A DNA stretch of 64,000 bases from Parapedobacter pyrenivorans (GTDB taxonomy: Bacteria > Bacteroidota > Bacteroidia > Sphingobacteriales > Sphingobacteriaceae): NCBI RefSeq assembly GCF_014636865.1, contig NZ_BMER01000001.1:918718-982717 (forward strand), in the 5' to 3' direction. The position numbers and the translations under genes are program-made. Under the pieces are notes generated by a model. It was given only the letters and a program-made list of their open reading frames with translations. It was not told where the DNA came from and ran no database searches. Positions 54,629 to 64,000 of this stretch are shown in pieces; the stretch's first letter is position 1; every line of letters starts with the position of its first letter.

Positions 54629-55059
54629 CCTTCATTTTGGATCGTCAACCCTTCATGCGCGATCTCGACCGTTTCGATAGCCACATCATTACCAGTCGAA
54701 TTCAAGTCTGTGGATTGTACTTTAAGTGGCCAAGCATTCTTTATTTTCCACACGACAACCGGAGCATGCGCTTCATCCAATAAAGAGATGATAATGTCGC
54801 GCCGCTCAATGGTATTAAGAGCGACGGTATTCCACCAATTGTAAAAATCATTGTCCCCTTTGAAAACACCTCTTTTCATCGTAATATTGGAGAAACTCTG
54901 AAGGCCGGGCATTTTGATTTTGTGATATTCCGGGCTGGCCCCGTCGCGGTATTCGATTGCTTCGACTGAAACATCCAAGCCGGTTACTTCGGTGAAGCCG
55001 ATTTTTGCTCCACCCCACTCTACTTGGAAATGGAACTTTGGTAGCGGATAATTTGCCAT
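54625..55059 (-). CDS. Major inner-tube protein (gp19/Hcp-like, Afp1-like)
   Basis: 144 residues. FHFQVEWGGAKIGFTEVTGLDV, PEYHKIKMPGLQSFSNITMKRGVFKGDNDFYNWW and AWPLKVQSTDLN are the family pattern. Hexameric rings of this protein stack into the tube that is driven into the target and whose lumen carries cargo. Confidence 0.95.
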   Translation of the reverse strand: MANYPLPKFHFQVEWGGAKIGFTEVTGLDVSVEAIEYRDGASPEYHKIKMPGLQSFSNITMKRGVFKGDNDFYNWWNTVALNTIERRDIIISLLDEAHAPVVVWKIKNAWPLKVQSTDLNSTGNDVAIETVEIAHEGLTIQNEG

Positions 55060-55110
55060 TTTATTTCGGATTTATAGATTTAATATCAAGTAATGAATAG
55101 AACGAACACC

Positions 55111-56529
55111 TTACGATTCCTGCATCTTATGTGAGAACCGGAGGATGATGAACTCGGCAGGACGCACAGCAGCCATACCGATTTCAACAATTAGCTTACC
55201 TTCAAGAATGTCTAGCGCAGTCATGGTTTGATTCAGGCCGCAGCGCACATAAAATGCATGTTCCGGCTTACTGCCTGCCAATGCCCCTTGGCGCCAAAGC
55301 AAGGTCAAGTAGTTTTCAAGCATAGCACGTACCTTCACCCATGTATTGGCATCATTGGGCTCAAACACAAATTGCATCGTTGCCTTTTTCGCCGATTCTT
55401 CAACGGTAATGAACAGTCTTCTTACATTGACATAGCGCCACTCGTTGTCGTTGCCGGCTAACGTACGTGCCCCCCATACGAGAAAACCCTTTCCTTGGAA
55501 TGAGCGGATGGCATTCACCGACTTTCCTGTTGTTGCATCGATATTCATCGCACCTTGCTCGGCATCCGAAATATTGGCACTCAGGCCATATACAGAATTA
55601 ACGGAAACATTGGCAGGAGCCTTCCATACCCCCCTCGAGCCATCGACACGCGCGTAAATACCGGCTATAGCGGCCGATGGCGCCAAGGTCGGGCTTAATT
55701 TATTACTAATGGTTTCTAAGCATAGGTTATAGATGGCCGTTTGTGTGGTCTTCAACGTGTTTAACTTCACAGCCCCTGCGGCAGTACCGTTCGTTACCAC
55801 CACGACATTCACAGCGGTATCTGCGTAGGCATATTCAAAGGTGGTTTTCAGGTAGGGATAATAAGCGGCAGCATAATTCAGGTTATCGTTTTTGGCAAAA
55901 TCTGTCCGGAAAGTATTAACGGTATTGGTCACATTCGTACCTTCACTGTGTACATCTACCAATGTAAACCGATCTTGGAGCAATACACATTGATCGATGG
56001 TCTTTCCAACCAGCTCATAGTATTTGTCTTTGGCCAGCGACAACCCGTCTGGAATAACGATGATTGTCGGCTCATCGGCTGCAGCCAACGCATTTAATCC
56101 GCCTTCCAATGTCGCCGGCGTAATATTGGCGGTAGTCGGAGCAGCTGATACAATATAGCATGGCCCGCCACCGTTGGCAAAGTAAAGACGTAGACTATAG
56201 TACATCTTGTATTTTGAAATCTTGTCTACAGGTAGTTCGGCCAATGCGGAGAGCGATGTGACGGTCGTTCCCTCGGTAGTCTCATTTACGGTTACCTTGA
56301 TGTCGGACTGATTCTCTGGTCCCCCAAAATACCGCTCATACTCTTTCAATGAAAATATCTTGGTCGGTATATTCGTCAACGACTCACCCAATTCGTTTTC
56401 GGCTCTCTGCGTATGACCGATAAACGCTGGGATTGCGGTTTCGACCTGGGCCACTGAGGGTGGAAACAAGGGTATTTCATTGACATATACCCCCGGGGTC
56501 TTGATTGCTGTTTCATTAATTTGTGCCAT
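55111..56529 (-). CDS. Contractile tail sheath protein
   Basis: 472 residues, with N-terminal KTPGVYVNEIPLFPPSVAQVETAIPAFIGHT and C-terminal WRYVNVRRLFITVEESAKKATMQFVFEPN ... ILRFSHKM, both characteristic of phage-type sheath proteins. It is the only sheath gene, so the sheath is built from a single protein, unlike the three in the antifeeding prophage. Contraction drives the inner tube outward. Confidence 0.96.
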   Translation of the reverse strand: MAQINETAIKTPGVYVNEIPLFPPSVAQVETAIPAFIGHTQRAENELGESLTNIPTKIFSLKEYERYFGGPENQSDIKVTVNETTEGTTVTSLSALAELPVDKISKYKMYYSLRLYFANGGGPCYIVSAAPTTANITPATLEGGLNALAAADEPTIIVIPDGLSLAKDKYYELVGKTIDQCVLLQDRFTLVDVHSEGTNVTNTVNTFRTDFAKNDNLNYAAAYYPYLKTTFEYAYADTAVNVVVVTNGTAAGAVKLNTLKTTQTAIYNLCLETISNKLSPTLAPSAAIAGIYARVDGSRGVWKAPANVSVNSVYGLSANISDAEQGAMNIDATTGKSVNAIRSFQGKGFLVWGARTLAGNDNEWRYVNVRRLFITVEESAKKATMQFVFEPNDANTWVKVRAMLENYLTLLWRQGALAGSKPEHAFYVRCGLNQTMTALDILEGKLIVEIGMAAVRPAEFIILRFSHKMQES

Positions 56530-56564
56530 CTTAATAAATTTTATGGTTATAAACTGTAATACAT

Positions 56565-57200
56565 TTACGCTTTTAGGATAATTCGATATAGGTGTTGGTC
56601 CGACTTACCGTTTGCGACGGTATAGTTGAGTAGCTGCGATGCCTCTTGCTTATACAACCTATTTTTCCCACTACCTTCCGTTAGGATATCCAGAACCGCC
56701 ATACAACCGCTGATGGATACGGGATAGTTTACCCATTGCCCGGGTTGGTCGCCATATCCGGGTTGAAATACCACATCCGGAATTGCCGACACAACGCCGG
56801 TCAATAATCCATTCTGCAAATTGGCGGAAGAAGTGGTGGTCTTGAGCTTCACGCGAACGTGATAAGTATTCGTTCCGCCCAATTCCGGTGACAGCGCAGA
56901 TCTAGCTATCAGCGCACCGGATGCATGGAAGATAAATCGCGCTGAAAAATTAGTGGGCAATCGATGAAAAGGACGGTCCGTAGTCGTCTCCACGCGAATA
57001 TAGCAGGATAATGTATTGTAGGTAAACCGATATTTAATTTCATGGGTAGCAAATAATTTCTTGGTTGGCTCATCGGGTTCAATAGCCATTTCATTGGAGA
57101 GTATTGCACGCCAGCTGTCGCCATCGGAGGGCGAAGGAAAATCGACATGTGTGAGCAAAATCGAAAACAGTTTCTCATATCGTACAGTGGTGGTCTCCAT
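56565..57200 (-). CDS. Uncharacterised eCIS protein next to the terminator gene
   Basis: 211 residues from ATG 57200 (METTTVRYEKLF), 4 bases after the upstream stop; the frame extends to 57275 but that start would lie inside the DUF4255 gene. The family is not recognised. It is beta-rich (KYRFTYNTLSCYIRVETT, FSARFIFHASG, TYHVRVKLKTT), with a short GQWVNYPVSISGCMAVLDIL segment and no signal peptide or membrane helix. Between the terminator and sheath genes, a cap adaptor or sheath-end protein is plausible. Confidence 0.65.
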   Translation of the reverse strand: METTTVRYEKLFSILLTHVDFPSPSDGDSWRAILSNEMAIEPDEPTKKLFATHEIKYRFTYNTLSCYIRVETTTDRPFHRLPTNFSARFIFHASGALIARSALSPELGGTNTYHVRVKLKTTTSSANLQNGLLTGVVSAIPDVVFQPGYGDQPGQWVNYPVSISGCMAVLDILTEGSGKNRLYKQEASQLLNYTVANGKSDQHLYRIILKA

Positions 57201-57204
57201 GTTT

Positions 57205-57756
57205 CTATCCCTTTCGCTTAAAATGAGTATCAATCTGTTTAATCGGGGCAACCGGGCGATTTTGTACGCTATCAATGGTCAGCATGCGTATTTTATAAAG
57301 GATAGAAGGCTGGTACTTGCCCCCCAGCATTGACCAGAGCTGTTGCAATTGCTCCAAGCTGAGGGTAACCAGCTCCACGGTGAGCCGATCAATACCATCG
57401 GCGGCAAGCTCCGCAATTTCCATCGACCGAAAAACCGGCTGCCGCTGAAAAAAAGCAATAACATCTTGCAGGTTTCTGATATTATTCTCGTATCCAGCAC
57501 CGTAAGCAGTGAATAACAGCGTTATATCGAGATGAACCGGTGGATGCTTGGGGAGCAATTGATCGTTGATCTTAACAACGTACTGTTGATCCCGGGCTAG
57601 ACGTACCTCTTCGATATTGACCAAAGAGATAATGATATTGGTATCATTTTGCTCATCGCCTCCGCCGACGATATCAACCACGTTGCCTATCGCCACAGTA
57701 GGTGTAATGCTATCGTTCAACGCACGTTGGATGTTTTCAATAGCTTGGTAGAGCAT
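57205..57756 (-). CDS. DUF4255 (Pvc16/Afp16-type) tail terminator
   Basis: 183 residues. MLYQAIENIQRALND, NIIISLVNIEEVRLARDQ, HLDITLLFTAYG and LSLEQLQQLWSMLGGKYQPSILYKIRMLTID are the Pvc16_N (DUF4255) pattern. In Afp/PVC this protein caps the distal end of tube and sheath and stops elongation. It is the first gene of the operon here, about 35 bases after the predicted transcription start. Confidence 0.93.
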   Translation of the reverse strand: MLYQAIENIQRALNDSITPTVAIGNVVDIVGGGDEQNDTNIIISLVNIEEVRLARDQQYVVKINDQLLPKHPPVHLDITLLFTAYGAGYENNIRNLQDVIAFFQRQPVFRSMEIAELAADGIDRLTVELVTLSLEQLQQLWSMLGGKYQPSILYKIRMLTIDSVQNRPVAPIKQIDTHFKRKG

Positions 57757-57796
57757 TTACGGTATTTGTTATCGTCGACTACATTATCGAACAACA

Positions 57797-57827
57797 CAAA
57801 TATCAAAAGCGCTAGAAACGTGGGCAA
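57797..57827 (-). promoter_or_regulatory. Predicted eCIS operon promoter
   Basis: On the minus strand TTG (57827-57825), a 20-base spacer, then GATATTTG (57804-57797), one mismatch from TAnnTTTG. The start site would be near 57791, giving a leader of about 35 bases before the DUF4255 ATG. No other convincing promoter was seen inside the locus. The 5S terminator shields it from rRNA read-through. Confidence 0.5.
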
Positions 57828-57921
57828 TACCTATTTTGGTGTAATTTTACCTTTGGTTTAATCCGTATAGGTTGGGGAAACCTATTGTAGCGTGATTGGA
57901 AAATCTATCCTAGCATATAAC

Positions 57922-57953
57922 AAAAAAAGCCCCGTTTGCTGCTGCAACGGGGC
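57922..57953 (-). terminator. rRNA operon terminator
   Basis: GCCCCGTT (57929-57936) pairs perfectly with AACGGGGC (57946-57953) over a 9-base loop; on the minus strand a run of seven T follows. It lies 12 bases after the 5S gene. Confidence 0.92.
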
Positions 57954-57964
57954 TTTTGGATAAA

Positions 57965-58076
57965 ATCCGGCGCCGACCTACTCTCACGCCTGTTACGGCA
58001 ATACCATCGGCTCTGGCGGGCTTAACTTCTCTGTTCGGTATGGGAAGAGGTGGTCACCGCCGATATAGGCACCTGA
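57965..58076 (-). rRNA. rrf: 5S ribosomal RNA
   Basis: The minus strand begins TCAGGTGCCTATATCGGCGG and contains CCGAACAGAGAAGTTAAGCC, the universal 5S core. Ends are approximate. Confidence 0.93.
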
Positions 58077-58149
58077 AGATCGTTATGACATATTACTGGA
58101 AGAAAACAGGGAGTGATCGGAGAGGGCGCCAGATTCTGCTGCTTGAGAA

Positions 58150-61030
<2,881 letters not shown>

Positions 61031-61175
61031 GCCTTTTGCTACCATGCGGCTGCTCTTGCCGCCGCTCGCGCGGACGGCTTCTGTTGCCCTCTCTTCTCTC
61101 TTCTTGTTTTCTTCCAATATGTCAAAGAACTTTTTTTCCGTTTACCTGTGCATCCGCACATCCAACGAAAACCGT

Positions 61176-61248
61176 GGAGAATAACGGATTCGAACCGTTG
61201 ACCCCCTGCGTGCAAGGCAGGTGCTCTAGCCAGCTGAGCTAATTCCCC
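61176..61248 (-). tRNA. tRNA-Ala (anticodon TGC)
   Basis: The cloverleaf reads GGGGAAT at the 5' arm and ATTCTCC at the 3' arm with discriminator A; the anticodon loop is CTTGCAC and the T loop GGTTCGAATCC. CCA is not encoded. It lies in the 16S-23S spacer. Confidence 0.97.
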
Positions 61249-61256
61249 GAAATCGG

Positions 61257-61330
61257 TAGTCCCGAGCAGACTTGAACTGCTGACCCCTACATTATCAGTG
61301 TAGTGCTCTAACCAACTGAGCTACGGGACT
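61257..61330 (-). tRNA. tRNA-Ile (anticodon GAT)
   Basis: Acceptor arms AGTCCCG and CGGGACT with discriminator A; anticodon loop CTGATAA; T loop AGTTCAAGTCT. CCA is not encoded. Standard partner of tRNA-Ala in the spacer. Confidence 0.97.
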
Positions 61331-61446
61331 AGCTTATCTCTTGCCTGTCGGATACCGTGTAAGGGAACGGTGTCCTATTCTTCTTTTTTCCTTTTTGAAG
61401 TCAATTGATGATCCATGTGCGTGGCGAGTACCGATGGGGTACCCTA

Positions 61447-62970
<1,524 letters not shown>

Positions 62971-63281
62971 AAAATGAATCGTTAAGATCGCCGACCCTAA
63001 AAAACTCAATCCTTAGAACCGATCTTAAATTAATTATGTCTATCGACCCCGACCGGCTTAGGTCTTCTCTTCTCAAGCTTTCGCCCGATCAAATCAGACT
63101 ACTCGCTACGCTACATGAATATCAATAACTTTCAAGAACTCTCCCGCCATCCGCTCGCGCTTCGGCTTTTATATCCAACCGGCAGATTATACCGGCCAAA
63201 CTTGCTGCTTTCAATCCCCACCCGCATCGCGCCGGTGGGCCGGAACCTCTTCATCGCTGAACCCCGTTCCGTTTGGGTCTG
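62971..63281 (-). other. Predicted rRNA leader
   Basis: About 305 bases between the promoter-proximal start and 16S, with no gene. It holds a GC-rich inverted pair CCGGCAG...CCGG around 63180-63200 and CACCGG/CCGGTG around 63220-63240, likely folding and processing sites of the precursor. Confidence 0.5.
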
Positions 63282-63312
63282 CAAAGGTAGAAACCTTTTT
63301 CGTTATTGCAAA
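63282..63312 (-). promoter_or_regulatory. rRNA promoter, proximal
   Basis: Minus-strand TTTG (63312-63309), exactly 19 bases, then TACCTTTG (63289-63282): a perfect Bacteroidota promoter. Start near 63275. Confidence 0.85.
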
Positions 63313-63426
63313 TTAAATTTTAAGTTTTTTTTCCGACCCCAAAACAACACAACAGAACCCCAGGAAAACCAAACCAAAACCATCCGCAACCTGACAATGA
63401 ACAACCGCCTCCTCCGAAGCGGGATG

Positions 63427-63457
63427 CAAAGGTATAACTATTTTCACTACTTCCAAA
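63427..63457 (-). promoter_or_regulatory. rRNA promoter, distal
   Basis: Minus-strand TTTG (63457-63454), exactly 19 bases, then TACCTTTG (63434-63427), identical in both boxes and spacing to the proximal promoter 145 bases downstream. Confidence 0.85.
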
Positions 63458-63628
63458 GCAGAGGTTGAAAATAGTGATGTATTTCTTTGTTAACTGCTCT
63501 AAATCAGGCCGGAAAAATCTGACTTCAAGCCTCGATTAATGGATTGTGCCTTGCTAAGATTCGCACGGCAATACTGACCGGACAGGAATTTATTGTATTT
63601 TTACAGCTGAAACTAACGCAACGGTGTT

Positions 63629-64000
63629 TTGGAATTCATCTATTATATCGACCTATTGGGAACCATGGTATTCGCGATATCGGGTGCGATGGCAGCAAGA
63701 CGGCATAATATCGATATTTTCGGGGCCGCGTTTACTGGCTTTGTAACCGCCATCGGCGGCGGCAGCCTTCGCGACATCTTTCTCAACACACGACCCGTAT
63801 GGGTAGATGACGGTGCTTATCTATTAGCCATACTAACCGGGGTGGTGGTTGCTATTGCATTCCGCAACATCTGGGGCAAGTTGGCCAGGACACTCTTTCT
63901 ATTTGATGCATTGGGCATCGGCTTTTTCACCGTGGTAGGCGTGCAGAAGTCGCTGGAGTTTGAGAGCAACAGCATTGCCGCTGTCGTGCTGGGTATGTTT
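63629..64000 (+). CDS. TRIC-family membrane channel protein (UPF0126 type), N-terminal part
   Basis: The frame opens after an in-frame TAA at 63614; the first usable start is TTG 63629, giving LEFIYYIDLLGTMVFAISGA with methionine at the start. No ATG occurs before the conserved part (the next in-frame ATG, at GTMVFAISG, would remove part of helix 1). The signatures FAISGAMAARRHNIDIFGA and GFVTAIGGGSLRDIFL mark the TRIC/UPF0126 domain, duplicated in the family; the second copy begins at FDALGIGFFTVVG. Members form trimeric cation channels in the inner membrane. The gene runs off the right edge and is divergent from the rRNA operon. Confidence 0.88.
   Translation, partial: MEFIYYIDLLGTMVFAISGAMAARRHNIDIFGAAFTGFVTAIGGGSLRDIFLNTRPVWVDDGAYLLAILTGVVVAIAFRNIWGKLARTLFLFDALGIGFFTVVGVQKSLEFESNSIAAVVLGMF

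Larger units (their letters stand above)
27633..57756 (-). other. Complete extracellular contractile injection system locus, 21 genes
   Basis: All 21 genes run the same way with gaps of 51 bases or less or with overlaps, four of them of the ATGA kind or similar. Order: DUF4255 terminator, unknown, sheath, tube, tube, DUF5908, LysM adaptor, VgrG spike, PAAR, gp25, baseplate J-like, second wedge protein, large protein in the fibre slot, tape measure, lysin, two leader proteins, a small membrane protein, two more leader proteins, AAA+ ATPase. Compared with the antifeeding prophage order, the terminator is first instead of last, there is one sheath gene, and the ATPase is separated from the tape measure by the cargo block. 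No TssJ/L/M or ClpV, capsid or packaging genes occur. Confidence 0.93.

Noticed and set aside
57201-57275. Longer start for the second eCIS gene
   Set aside because: It would overlap the DUF4255 gene by 71 bases; ATG 57200 lies 4 bases after its stop.
27633-57756. Prophage or type VI secretion system
   Set aside because: No capsid, portal, terminase, integrase or replication genes and no TssJ/L/M or ClpV; DUF4255, DUF5908, CIS tape measure and the AAA+ ATPase are eCIS markers.
57848-57855. TACCTTTG on the plus strand
   Set aside because: It matches the -7 box but has no -33 at the right spacing and points into the antisense of the rRNA operon, with no gene to drive.

Overview
The window is a chromosomal segment of a Bacteroidota bacterium, most likely of the Sphingobacteriaceae. 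The reasons are the 16S/23S genes with an Ile-Ala spacer, a SusC-type receptor, -7 boxes of the Bacteroidota consensus TAnnTTTG (several with a TTG about 19 bases upstream), SPII lipoproteins, an OMP_b-brl_3 type TonB-related barrel and a Bacteroidota-style extracellular contractile injection system (eCIS). The genus cannot be fixed from the sequence alone. There are no transposases, integrases or CRISPR arrays.

Layout. (1) 1-4025: the tail of a polysaccharide-use locus on the minus strand, with an unusual GH2-polysaccharide lyase fusion followed by the start of a SusC-like receptor. (2) 4177-26780: mostly housekeeping and envelope genes: a class A beta-lactamase lipoprotein, a sensor kinase, hflX-lipB, an S41 peptidase, a WalJ-like metallohydrolase, serine deaminase, two small membrane proteins, a GHL10 hydrolase, a GH3 hexosaminidase, a TetR regulator divergent from a large outer-membrane barrel, nicotinamidase, a repeat-containing surface protein, asd, a lamin-tail protein, a threonine-dehydrogenase-type SDR and yebC. 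(3) 26780-27640: an uncharacterised protein with five GFKPRFK-like repeats. (4) 27633-57756: one uninterrupted minus-strand run of 21 genes encoding an eCIS. (5) 57922-63457: an rRNA operon on the minus strand (16S, tRNA-Ile, tRNA-Ala, 23S, 5S) with two tandem textbook promoters and a strong terminator. (6) 63629-end: a partial TRIC-family membrane channel.

The eCIS is the centrepiece. Transcription from a promoter near 57800 first reads the particle: terminator/cap (DUF4255), an unknown partner, sheath, two tube proteins, DUF5908, LysM tube-baseplate adaptor, VgrG-like spike, PAAR tip, gp25, two large baseplate-wedge proteins, a large Bacteroidota-type protein in the slot where tail fibres sit in other systems, and the tape measure. 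Then follows an approximately 10-kb block: a four-domain peptidoglycan hydrolase, four proteins sharing one N-terminal leader (FFQPKLxVN...YEQEAD), and a small membrane protein. The block ends with the AAA+ ATPase normally found next to the tape measure. Three of the leader proteins continue into the DUF4157 (eCIS core) domain with HELTHV; one does not.

The C-terminal payloads are diverse: an M23 plus M15 pair of peptidoglycan peptidases in one protein, a colicin/pyocin-type HNH nuclease, a second HELTH metalloprotease-like domain, and one unknown domain. The payload types look antibacterial, yet no recognisable immunity gene follows the nuclease. No replication, capsid, portal, terminase or T6SS membrane-complex genes are present, so this is neither a prophage nor a T6SS.
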